Of a DNA stretch of 64,000 nucleotides, positions 35,269 through 45,750 are shown one piece after another (positions within the stretch are counted from its first letter, which is position 1; each line of letters begins with the position of its first letter). The notes under the pieces were generated by a model, which did not search any database, was not told the DNA's origin, and saw only the letters and a program-made list of their open reading frames with translations. The DNA is from Jaltomata sinuosa (taxonomy: Eukaryota > Streptophyta > Magnoliopsida > Solanales > Solanaceae), in NCBI GenBank assembly GCA_003996215.1, contig QJPP01001753.1, forward strand, positions 124,001-188,000, written 5' to 3'. The position numbers were made by a program, and so were the translations under genes.

Positions 35269-36545
35269 CCCAAGTTACTAGAGAAGATGTTTGTGCTACA
35301 CTTCTCTACCATATCGCTAAGCATTTCATTGGCGAGCCCAAACTCTTTCAGGATAGAAGTCTCCAAATGCTTAACAACCTCAGTTGTCCTACACTAGATG
35401 ACTTCATTTGATATAAACATGCTTTCTTGAACAAAGTTATGATCAGTCCAGACTGTGATCTGGATTTCTGGAAAGAACGCTTTATAAGTGGCATTCCCCC
35501 CCCCCCTCTTTGTCGATAAAGTCAGAACCAAAATCCAAGACCGCAACGATGGTCGGATTCCTTATAGTCAATTGACATATGGGGATCTTGTCAGTACTAG
35601 CAATATCATAGGACTCGAACTCTGCACAGATATTAAACTCAAACATCAGATCAAAAAAGAGCAATCATCCTCTAGACGGAAATTAGGAAGTTTCTGCCAA
35701 GAAATCTCATCGAACAAATCTTGAAGAGATTCAACCAAAACTGCCAGAAAGAAGTCCAGGTCCAAGAGACCCAAGGACTCTAAACTTGATGTTTGTTAGA
35801 CATGTGGCAAATCTGGTCATAAGTCCAGCGAATGTAAATCCAAAACCAAGAAGAAAAAGATTAACCTTCTTGGTATAGACGAAGACACCAAGGAAAAACT
35901 CCTTTCCATTCTCGATAAACCCTTCTCTGACTCTTTACCTCACTCTTCAGAAGAATTCAGTGAAGATGAAGACATCAATATTGATTATGAATCTGATTCT
36001 AGATAATCAGGCAAAGATTGCAATTGCACTGAAGCTTTCTGCGTCTGTGACAATACTCCCCAAAATATCAGGGTCCTTTCAAACGACTCAAAAGAAACTC
36101 TTTTCGACATCATCCAACATATCAGTGATGAAGAGTCTAGAAAACGCTATCTTATAGAACTCAACAATATCATTCTCAACACTGACAAACCAAAAACCCG
36201 TCCAGTTGTTGAACCTTTCAGCATGAAACAAATCATGAACCGCTCGGACAGCCAGTCTGAACCCACTATTTCCGATCTTCGTCATGAGGTCTCTAGTCTT
36301 AAAGAAGAAATCCGTAATATCAAATCCAGACTTGGAAAAGTCGAAACCGATATCCTTACTGACCAAATTCTCAAAAAGGTCACCTCCCAGAACCCCGATT
36401 CTGATCAAGAAACTTCTCAAGAAGATGATCATCTTCGCTTTAATAATGACCATTTGGTTGAACCTTTCATCACCAACACTGGTAATTCTCCTTCCACTTC
36501 CGAAGCTCCAGGAGTAACTGTCATTCCCTCGGTCAGACCGCAGAG
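35269..36545 (+). pseudogene. Pararetrovirus coat protein C-terminal half, copy 3
   Basis: The translated stretch has the caulimovirid coat-protein pattern 'PPLFVDKVRTKIQ', 'YSQLTYGDLVS' and 'GLELCTDIKL' (35506-35660). A basic region and a CCHC zinc knuckle follow at 35794-35835 (C-x2-C-GKSG-H-KSSE-C), with TAG at 35797-35799. An acidic tail and a heptad-like segment near 36262-36310 come next. Stops are at about 35422, 35720 and 36004. This protein formed the capsid in the ancestral virus. Confidence 0.8.
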
Positions 36546-36985
36546 TCACCATATACCTATTCGTATTGTAGTCAATAAATATTTTGTGATTAACAAAATT
36601 ATTTTGCAGACCATAACTGCATAGTAAAAGGTATTATTCACACTCAGTATTTGCAATAAAATACTTCAAAACTGTACTGTACTACAGGAGAACTTTTAAG
36701 GATTAATTATAAGCGTTCCAAAGATCATATTTGCAATAATGGTATTTTTTTGACAAATGACTTTGTTATTACTGAAGATATCAATGAAGATATCATTCTT
36801 GAAATACCTTTTATCTCCTAGATAAAACCTTATTCTACTAATTTAAATGGTATTAAAACTTCTATTCTAGGAAAAGAATTACATTTTCCTTTTGTTAAAA
36901 CTCTATCACAAGATGAAAGTGATTTTATCAGAAAAAATACGATTTTTTGAATTAATAAGCTTTCTCAACATATCACCTTTTTAAA
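36546..36985 (+). pseudogene. Pararetrovirus protease, copy 3, active site lost
   Basis: Flanking sequence matches copy 2 closely. The bases that encode the LDSG active-site residues there are replaced here by an AT-rich filler at about 36556-36609. The second block, with 'INEDIIL' (about 36781-36801), remains. The catalytic Asp is therefore absent. Confidence 0.8.
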
Positions 36986-38437
36986 GGATGAAATTAGAGT
37001 TAAAAAAATCGAGCAGATTTTAAAAATCCGGAGATGGTTGCTAAAATAGCCAATCTTCAAAAACAATTTGAACAAGAAATGTGATCGGATTTCCCGAATG
37101 CTTTTTGGGAAAGAAAAAGACACATTGTCGGACTCCCATACATTGAAGGATTCAATGAAAAGGCCATTACTACAAAAGCAAGGCCCATTCAAATGAATCA
37201 AAAAATGATGGAATTCTATAAAAAAAAAGAAATTAATATTCTTTTACAAAATAAAATCATCAGAGTTTCTAAATCACAATGGAGTTGCTCTGTTTTCTAT
37301 GTCAACAAAAATGCTGAAAAAGAAAGAGGAGCACCTAGATTAGTTATAAATTACAAACCTCTTAATTCTGTTTTAAAATGGATTAGGTACTCAATTTCTA
37401 ATAAAAGAGATCTTTTAAAAAGAACCTTTAAAGCTAATATTTATAGCAAATTTGATATGAAATCAGGTTTTTGGTAAATTCAAATTTCTGAAAAAGATAA
37501 ATACAAAACTGCTTTCAATGTCCCCTTTGGGAAATATGAATGGAATGTCATGCCTTTCGGACTCAAGAATACTCCGTCTGAATTTTAAAATATCATGAAT
37601 TCAATATTCAATGACTACAGTTATATGTCTATTGTTTATATAGATGATGTGTTAATATTTTCTGAAAATATTGATTCTCATTTTAAACATCTCAATACTT
37701 TCTTCAAGATTGTAAAGAATAATGGGTTAGTTGTTAGTGCTAAGAAGATTAAGCTCTTTCAAACTACCATCAGGTTTTTAGGCCATGACCTCTATCAAGG
37801 TGCTTACAAACCCATTTGCAGAGCCATAGAGTTCTCTTCCAAATTCCCCAATGAGATTACTGACAAAACCCAACTCCAAAGATTCTTAGGAAGTCTTAAT
37901 TATGTTGCAGATTTTATTCCTAAAATTAGACATGTCTGTGAACCTTTATATAAACGTCTTAGGAAAAATCCCACACCTTGGAGTCATGAACAAACTAAAG
38001 CTGTCATCCAAATCAAAACTTTAGTCCTGAGTCTCCCATGTCTAGGTATTCCTAATCCTGATGCCTTTATGATTGTTGAAACAAATGCTTCTGACATTGG
38101 TTATGGAGGAATCCTCAAACAAAGAGTCAACCCTGAGTTTCATGAACAACTTGTTCGTTTTACCTCAAGAATCTGGAATTCCCCCCAAAAGAATTACTCT
38201 ACTGTTAAAAAAGAAGTCTTATCTATAGTGTTATGTATCACTAAATTTCAAGACAACTTAATCAACAACGAACTTTTACTTAGAGTGGATTGCAAATCTG
38301 CTAAAGAAAATTTACAAAAAGATGTGAAAAATCTTGTCTCAAAACAGATATTTACTAGATGGCAAGCTCTACTATCTAGCTTTGATTTTCAAATCAACTT
38401 TATAAAAGGAGAAAAAACCTCTCTCCCAGATTCTTAA
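36986..38437 (+). pseudogene. Pararetrovirus RT-RNase H, copy 3, broken
   Basis: The RT N-terminal part is open at 37193-37477 ('WSCSVFYVNKNAEKE', 'PRLVINYKPLNS'). TAA at 37475-37477 and TAA at 37586-37588 interrupt the palm. A 280-codon frame (37595-38437) then holds YIDD (about 37638-37649), thumb, and RNase H with 'IVETNASDIGYGG', where the catalytic Asp of the usual TDAS motif is Asn. The enzyme is doubly inactivated. Confidence 0.88.
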
Positions 38438-38461
38438 CAAGAGAATTTTTACAGGAAAACA

Positions 38462-39706
38462 ATGAGGCCCAGTATGAGGCCCCTGAAGCCAGATTCGCCT
38501 CAAAAGACACAACAAATGGCTAGACCATTTGAAATCCCTCTCTCAGGATTACTTCAGCAAAAACCATCTATTCCATCAGGAACAAATCCTAGGATAGACA
38601 TAGGAATCCAAAACAGGTATACTGCCCTAGCAGATTACCCAAGATTACAGGTAACTACATCTACCAAGTTGATCAATCAAAAGATTGAGCAGGGAACAAC
38701 ATCTTCTTCGGTACAAACCAAAGAAAGTTTTACAATGAAGGCCCCTGAGACCTTTTCACAAACAGTCAAACCAACGTCAAGAAAGAAGCCTGATATGTCT
38801 CCCCCAAAAGAAGAATTTGAATTCTTGACAAAACAAGTTTTACCAATACTGGCTATAGACAAACAGTATTAAGGAGTTCCTATTTCTAGTCTTATTAAGT
38901 GAGCAACAATTTTGTGGATACAGATAATCCACTCAAGACCCAAAGGTATTTCGAAGCTATACTAGTAGACACAGAGTCTATTATCATTGAACACACCATG
39001 AGTGATAGAATCCAGAGTATGTCAGCTTCTCTAGGTTCACTATCAAGAAGGTTCTGTATCCATCAGAATGGTATACAGACCACCTCCTTACTCCCATCAT
39101 GTTGTCAATGCCCCATAAATCATAGACTTATAATTGGCATGATTACAAGAATGCATGTTTCAACTTTTGTATATCGGACCAGGACACACCTGGTTTGTCA
39201 AGTATTGTCCAGACTTGGTCAAAACAGTCATCCCCAGATGGTTCTACGAATGGTGGAGCTATTTTGGAGGAAATAAAGATATTCTTCCTCGATAATTTCT
39301 CAACAGATTTGATGAATTCTAGATCAAGGAAGAAATTTCTACACTCCCAGAACACATTAAAATATGTAAATATTTTATTAAGAAAAGAATTTCTTATATT
39401 ATATCTTGGAACTTTGCTAAGACAGAGTCAGACAGAATCAAATATCTCTCCAAAGAGATCAAAATTCGAGGATGGATTCCCAAAGTGATATCCAAAATTC
39501 CAGTCAAAGTATCGCCTAGAGCAGCCTTAACTTTACCATCAAAGAATGTGTTTAAGGAAAGACTAAAGAAAGCCCTCAAAGAGATGAACGATGACCAGTA
39601 TAATGAAGAAGACATTATGCTTCTCTTAGAAGAAGTTACTTCTGAAAATGATAATGGGGACATGCTAGACCCTACGGGAATAACAGCAGCTTATCTTGAC
39701 TCCTAG
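38462..39706 (+). pseudogene. Pararetrovirus downstream ORF, copy 3
   Basis: It opens at an ATG 25 bases after the RNase H frame. The first 136 codons are intact to 38872. Stops and frameshifts then split the middle, and the C-terminal acidic part is open at 39485-39706 ('LKKALKEMNDDQYNEED'). It would be about 410 residues in unbroken form, judged by span. All three copies show the same architecture, so it was a real viral gene. Its function is not recognised. Confidence 0.7.
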
Positions 39707-39927
39707 TAAGAACAGGAGAATGACCCTTGAGAAAAAGCAGAGGTTCAAAGAACCAGAATTGCTTTTTCGAGAGGCAACTTATTGTTCCTAAAAAGAATCT
39801 AGAAAAGTAGTCTCTTATCAAAAAGAAGATAACAAGCCACCAACCTTCTTGAAAAAAGAAGAACATCATTATCGGCTATTGTAGTGTCTCAACCTTCCAA
39901 GTGTAACTCTCCTATTTAACCTTACTC

Positions 39928-39934
39928 TATAAAA
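39928..39934 (+). promoter_or_regulatory. TATA box of the pararetrovirus promoter
   Basis: TATAAAA within 'ctctataaaagg' lies downstream of the last viral frame and about 120 bases upstream of the poly(A) signals. This is the arrangement of the full-length transcript promoter of caulimovirids. It points toward 41-52 kb. Confidence 0.75.
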
Positions 39935-40046
39935 GGATAAACATTTAGAAGGAAGGGACATCAGAAAATTTACCCCAATATTCTGAAGCCTTTTCTTTCC
40001 CCTTGTAAACTTCCTGCTGTATCTCCTATGCTTTAATGCTTTCCTA

Positions 40047-40057
40047 AATAAAATAAA
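40047..40057 (+). terminator. Overlapping poly(A) signals of the pararetrovirus
   Basis: Two AATAAA motifs (40047-40052 and 40052-40057) follow the TATA box. In caulimovirids the signal lies after the transcription start so that terminal redundancy is made, and the spacing here fits. Confidence 0.75.
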
Positions 40058-40123
40058 ACTTGTAAGTTTTATATTTGCTGATTATTTTACTCTTTTTATT
40101 TGTATACTCTCGTTTCATTTTAT

Positions 40124-40132
40124 TGGTATCAG
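40124..40132 (+). other. Partial tRNA-Met primer site of the pararetrovirus
   Basis: TGGTATCAG matches the first nine bases of the canonical TGGTATCAGAGC. Repeat sequence ('gttttgagtggg') follows instead of the remainder. The viral copy therefore ends inside the minus-strand primer site. Confidence 0.75.
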
Positions 40133-41396
40133 GTTTTGAGTGGGAGAAAAAATTCTCTTCTTGTCTATCTTCTTGAAGCTCGAAAATTGGAGAAATTCCC
40201 TTTTGTTTTCTCAAGCTTTTTACGTCGCCCTAACTCAAAACGAGTTTTGCTCGCTGAAAAAGTACCACAAAGATACTGCTTTTAATATATTAATATTATT
40301 CTATCTCCAAAAAATGAGGTTCTTTTTTTCACTTTTGGTCTTAGCCGGAACTTTTGAATTTGAGCAAATCTAGTTCGGAGGCATTGTTATTCGAGTATAG
40401 ATCTTTGATCGACGATTCAGCTTCACTGCTCCACAAAAGATAATATCTGAAGCCGTTGAATTTTAGTTCATAAAATATGTAATATTAATATTTTATTAAT
40501 CTATCTGCAGCCTTCTTTTAAGAATTTTGTTATGTGTTACTTCCTACATTAACTATATTAAAGTTTGTTTGTAAACTTTTTGATGATAAAAGTGGCATCA
40601 TAATTATTTCTTTGAGTTTAGGAATAATCAATCATGACTCTAGAGATTTATTTCATTTTCTTTTCTTTTTGATATTATAAAAAATTACTTTTGTAGCAAT
40701 AGCTAATAATTATTGTTAGATAGACGTTGTCTTAAATTCTGACATAAACTTTGGCATATAAAATTTTGATTTGTGTTTCTTCTTATTTTACATTTAATGT
40801 CTATCAACTCTTTTGCTTAACGTAACGATATCAAAATGTATCTCGATTTAGTCTCAAGGCTTGTAGAAATTTAAAATCATATTCCCTTCATGTTTTAGAC
40901 ATCTCGAACTTAAGGATTAATGATTTCGTTTTAGGATTAGATATTCACCTTAAATCAGTTTTTCGTCCCTAAATTGATACAGTTTACATATTTCTCTGTT
41001 TAAAAAATGACTACAGATGATTTTCTTCTTTTTATTAGAAACACAGTGGCTTATGCAGACCATGTCCATGTATTTTCTCTAATAAGAATGTTAACCGATT
41101 TTCATTCTTACTTTGCATTTTTATGTACACACATATTTTTTTAGTCGCGATACATACTCGATTTGCAGGAGTATGGGTATAAGCTGTCATTTTATAAGAA
41201 ATATTATGTAATGCCTTGAAGGTTCATGAATAACATTTTATGCTTTAGTAACTCGAGTTCATTGTAGTTTAAATATGATGAATTTGAGGATTAGTTTGTA
41301 CTTAAAAGACATGTATTATAATTTACCTATTTTGAATCAATTCTTTCATCTCAATATTTTTATATATTTTGCGGTAAAAAATGAGTAGTATGCCTT
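40129..41396 (+). repeat. Inverted arm, right (1.27 kb)
   Basis: It is the reverse complement of 32742-34008. It starts at 'caggttttgagtggg', sharing CAG with the viral primer site, and ends at 'gtagtatgcct'. It includes part of repeat P with its 77-codon frame (40140-40373), the 120-base piece (about 40423-40544) and segment Q reversed (about 40545-40680). Confidence 0.85.
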
Positions 41397-43229
41397 TGAT
41401 GAGTTATAAAAAATCACAAGTTATTTGGATCCTATTCCTTTTGAAATCATGAGTTTGGGTGTTAGATGTAGATTTACTTGCGAGCATGAGTAAATACCTT
41501 GCCTATATAGTCTAGTTGAGATCGAGATATTGAGGTCTAGATTTAATATCTACTAGCATTAAATATAAACAGCGCACTTTGCTTGGAGCAGAGCATTTTT
41601 ATATTTGTTTGAATAATGCAAGTCTTCATGTTCAAGTGTGGTAGATATAAAAGTATTTGTACTAGGCTTATGTCAAGTTAAATATATTTACTTCTTAGGT
41701 CTCTGTGATTTTGTTAGATACAGTTCATTCGATGACGTGATAGAAAAAATTTACCCTTATTCATGAACCTTTTATATAGGATTATTACCCTAATTTTTAT
41801 TTCTCCTTTTCTTTACATGTACACTTCGAAAGCATAATGGAGTCTTCATAAAAGACCTTCACCGTCATAAATAATCTTATTTTGAGACTCATTGTTATCA
41901 TCATACTCGCACATCAAGTCATTCCCTCTCCATCCAAAGAGCTAGGATGAGAGCTTTGGTTAAATTTTGACCAACCTGTGTGCAGCAGTAGCTCGAAAGA
42001 GCAGAAAATTGGATCTAGCGGCCTAACTCTAAACTCCCCTTCATGTTTTAGCTTGTATTGTATTATGAATGTGTTAAAGTGACTAATATTTTTACTCTTG
42101 TTTTCTTTTTTCAACTTAGATGAATCCCCAAAGGAATTCATTTTAATATCTAATGGCTTTCTTAAGTTCGTTTGTCCTATTCTATTTTCGCTTAAATCAT
42201 GCAAGAAAAGATAACATCTTTCAATTGTTTCATTTTTTAAATAACTTTCAATTTGGTCTCTTATCAAGAGAGTATTTTTAAACCTTGATAAATAATATTT
42301 TTTTAAAATTAAAACTCATGTTGATCCAAATGAGTGATTTCAGCTCATATTGCATAGTATGTTGTAAAAATTGAGCTACTAAAATTGAGGCTCATTTCTC
42401 GAAAATTTTAAAAAAATTTGTTTTGCCATAAAGATGTTGATCTTTAATCATTTTTATTTCTCCTTTTTAACTAATTCAACGTAATTACTTATGCTTTTAA
42501 AAATTATTTTATAAACAAGTTATACCTCTTTTAGCCACAAAGATTTATTTCAAAAAAATTTGTTGGTCATCCGCTTTTGTGAATCTTTTGAGATGCCTAA
42601 TACCTTCCTCGGGAGATAACCAGAACCCTTACCTTTTTTCTGATTTTTGCAAAGATAAGGTTTTAAAATATCTTTTTAATTTTTTTTTTAATTCCATTAA
42701 AAATTATTTGACGACTCTATTCTACTCTATACTCCATATTTTTTTTAAAATATAAATAGATCCAAGTTATGAAGCAATTTTTACGAGTTTAAAAATGGAT
42801 CATAATAGTATACACGGCCTTTTAAAACTGTGTATCTACTATTTAAGAATTATGATAGCTTCGACGGTCCATATAAAGACTTACGATCCGTCAAAAGCTA
42901 TCACGAAACATGCTTGAACTTTTACTTCCTTCTTCTTAGCTTTTATGGTTTCACTTACGATCCGTATTGTCCTTCTATGGCTCGTTAGAGTCACCGTATG
43001 GTATCTCTTGCTCATTCAGCTCTGAGTCTTCATCTGCAAAGTGTGTTGCGGTCTGTAATTGCCAAAATGTTACTAATCTTTCATACTTTGTTAATTCAAT
43101 ATGTTCTTCCTGAAATACAACACAAACACATCAATCCATACAAAACATGCTTAAGACCTACCCGAATTTTATGTCAAAAAGCATCAAATATGTCGAATTT
43201 TTTTTCATACATCAGAGATACACACCTAG
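41397..43229. other. Gene-free stretch with possible LTR remnant
   Basis: No coding region is recognised. At about 42800-43010 words such as 'gacggtccatataaag', 'acttacgatccgtc' and 'cttacgatccgtattg' resemble the ccgt-rich palindromic parts of Ty3-type LTRs and the 7640-7780 region. The rest is AT-rich DNA. Confidence 0.4.
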
Positions 43230-43680
43230 AATTTTATATCAGGATATAAGGTGAAATTTTCTTGATGGTTTAAGTGCAATATAGATGGAGCCTCAAGAGA
43301 CAATCCTAAAAGGAGCTCTATAACTTTAAGTGTTAGAAACTGTGAAGAAACCTTTATTTATGCTAGTGCTGGTAATATGCCTGACACCACTAGCATTTGT
43401 GCAGAAGCTAAAGCAATTCAGAATAAAATTTAGCACTGTATGATAATAATATACTATCATACACTATTAAGATTAATTCTTTGATGATGAAAATAGTGTT
43501 GTATAGAAAATAAAAATTGCTTTGAAGTATTATCATGGGTGTTAACAAAATTCAAGCATTAAAGAACAAAAAGGAAATATCAAATATAACATGTTCTCAG
43601 AGACGGAAATCAATTGACAAAATTTTTCACTAACCATGTTTTTGATTTTGCAAGTTCAATACAAATTCATAATTTTTGAA
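43230..43680 (+). pseudogene. L1-type LINE RNase H domain
   Basis: The plus strand encodes 'WFKCNIDGASRDNPKRSS', then 'AEAKAIQNKI' (catalytic Asp and Glu positions of RNase H). After frame changes 'GNQLTKFFTNHVFDFA' follows near 43600-43660. This is the C-terminal RNase H found in many plant L1 ORF2 proteins. Stops and shifts disable it. It is a different copy from the one interrupted by the chromovirus. Confidence 0.75.
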
Positions 43681-44524
43681 AAATCGTCATCCAAGCAATT
43701 TTTTTTATCAATGCAGATAAACCCTAAAGGCCTAATCTAGATTCAGAACAATCATAACAAGAGAACCAGATTGAAGCACTAGAATACAACAAGCAACAAA
43801 AACTATTAAATAATTTATAATTCAATTAGTACAAGTTCAAAAGAGATAACAACAATTAATAAGTATCAGGTTCAATACACTTTTCTATTACACCTTTTGA
43901 AGTGTTGGCAATACTTCTATCTACTCGCTTTAAGAAGTAGTATTAATTTCCTTGAAAATTTAATTCGTTGAAAATAAGTCTATAAAGGTGTTAGTCAATA
44001 ACTATTAGGGCTGATTATTGAGGTTGGGTGCTCGAACTAACCTGATTCAGCAGAGGTTTGGAGATGCATACTTCTAGGATGAAAAAATCTTTCTTTAGTT
44101 AAAGATCTCATGATGCCTGGTGAGAGCTTGAGGCTGCAAAATGAAATCACACCAAATCTTAAAAACTTTGGATCAATTTGATGAGGAGAGATCTAGCTCA
44201 CAAACTCAAAAAAATTGATGGCAAGTAAGTATCGAAACTTATCCGGGTGTCAATCTGTGAGCTCCATTAATACGATTTCTTCGATCTCCCATCGAGTAAG
44301 CAGTTGAAATGGAGAAGAAGACCAGCTCAGGCCTTTTGTTTTTCTCATTGTCGATGTCTATAGAGTTTCCAGATAGGTCTAGGCTATTTCCCTTATCTTA
44401 TTTTGTTTTCTGTCGAGTCTTTTTATTGGACTAATCCATTTCTTTTTATTGTTTCTGAACCTCTTTTTTTTTCCTCTAAATAAAGGCTAGCCTTTTGGCT
44501 ATTTAAATTTAAAAAGAAAAAAAT
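43681..44524 (+). mobile_element. Probable L1 3' tail region
   Basis: The region follows the RNase H remnant and ends in 'ggctatttaaatttaaaaag' and an A-rich run near 44500-44524, as expected for a LINE 3' UTR and poly(A) end. No frame is convincing. Confidence 0.5.
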
Positions 44525-45380
44525 TATTGATGCCATGTGAAAGGATTATATTAAAGAATAACTAATTATCATTATTGTTGACTAGTGGATTTTATAAAAT
44601 TATGTGTAGTTGAAAGTTTGTAATCATAAATATTTATTTATGAAAGGAATATGGAGATATGCAATTTATCAATGCGGTGCCTTAGGATATTCTAATATAT
44701 TGTTTATGAACTATGATTTGCTCATTTGGTAAGATTGTATAAGAATTGAGAATTTTTTGTTAGTTTTCACAACATGTGGGGTTTTCATGTTTATAAGAAA
44801 AAACAATACAATTAAGAAATTCAAATTGCATGTACAAACAAAACTTCAACTGCAAAAGTATAATTTCAAATCATTAATTTCAAATCATGTCCAAACAGGG
44901 TCAAGGAGCAAACTATTAGGTGGATTGAAGTTTTTAATTGTTATGACCTACCTTGAAGACTCAAAAGTCAAAATTGTAAATTTGAATATCCATCCGCTTA
45001 ATTCAAAATCGAACTTAAAAATTCAATTCAATCCGAACTTATTTGTGTTATAATTTCTTCAAACTGAAAACCTAAAATTCAAACCAAAATTTTCATATCA
45101 AATTCAATGGGACAAAACGCCTACCCTTAGCTCTACCCATTTAAATTTCTAGCCTCACCTTACCCTTCCTTGATTATATCTTCGAGGGATTATTTGATAG
45201 GAGAGATAAGGAATAACAAATCTCGATATTAATTTTAGGATGAACTTATCCATTGTTTGGTTGTGATAAAATTGTGAGATAATTTATCTTAGGATTGTAA
45301 TGTTACTTTTACCCCACATTGAGGGTAGAATAAATTTTTTTGGAATAACTAATTCGAAATAATCAATCTCGAGATAACTA
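44525..45380. other. Intergenic DNA upstream of the host gene
   Basis: I see no gene. 'catgtccaaacagggtc' near 44887 resembles a MITE terminus but no partner end is clear. From 45170 on there are repeated words such as 'gagataa' and 'ggaataac' that may be a second decayed MITE. Confidence 0.4.
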
Positions 45381-45586
45381 AAAGCTCGTTTGGTTCAAGG
45401 GACAAGAAATAACTAATTCAAAAATTAATTTTAAGATAATTTAATCCAATATATAGTTGGAATAAAATCCAGAGTTAATTTATACTAATTCCGAGATAAT
45501 AATATTATTATATTCCATATTAAGAATGAAGTAACAATTATTCAATAATCTCGGATAATTTGTTCGCCCCACCAAATGAGCCAAGT
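45381..45586. mobile_element. MITE upstream of the TFIIF gene
   Basis: The ends are imperfect inverted repeats: 'gctcgtttggttcaaggg' (from 45384) and 'cgccccaccaaatgagcc' (to about 45583). The interior is AT-rich with internal symmetry ('aataactaattc', 'gagataat'). The target duplication is unclear. It ends about 165 bases before the gene's ATG, so it is probably part of or next to the promoter. Confidence 0.6.
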
Positions 45587-45750
45587 TTACCTTGCCCGCC
45601 CAAGTTGCCATCCGTATGGACTCAAGTCTTCTATCCGACCCGCGCCGGGTCCAATAAGAGTCCCACTTCAGTCCTCTTTCTCGAATTCAGACATTGGCAC
45701 CGTGGTAACCGGAGGAGCAGACTCAAAACCGATCGAAACAGCCGACGAAG
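45587..45750 (+). promoter_or_regulatory. Probable promoter and 5' leader of the TFIIF gene
   Basis: This short GC-richer stretch lies between the MITE and the ATG. It contains 'gggtccaataagag' near 45648, a CCAAT-like word. No clear TATA box is seen, which is common for housekeeping genes. If transcription starts upstream of 45576, a 70-codon frame (45576-45788) would overlap the real start in another frame. Confidence 0.4.

Larger units (their letters stand above)
35269..40132 (+). mobile_element. Endogenous pararetrovirus copy 3 (longest)
   Basis: This 4.9-kb copy runs from inside the coat-protein region through CCHC, protease, RT, RNase H, the downstream frame, the promoter, poly(A) signals and a partial primer site. 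The order is that of Caulimoviridae, with no integrase and no LTRs. The upstream part of the genome, including the movement protein, is missing. Frames are broken throughout. The right end falls within the tRNA-Met primer site. It lies between the inverted arms. Confidence 0.88.

Noticed and set aside
35269..40132. Copy 3 as a Ty3/gypsy element
   Set aside because: No integrase, no LTRs, coat protein and CCHC of caulimovirid type, and a single promoter with downstream poly(A) signals.
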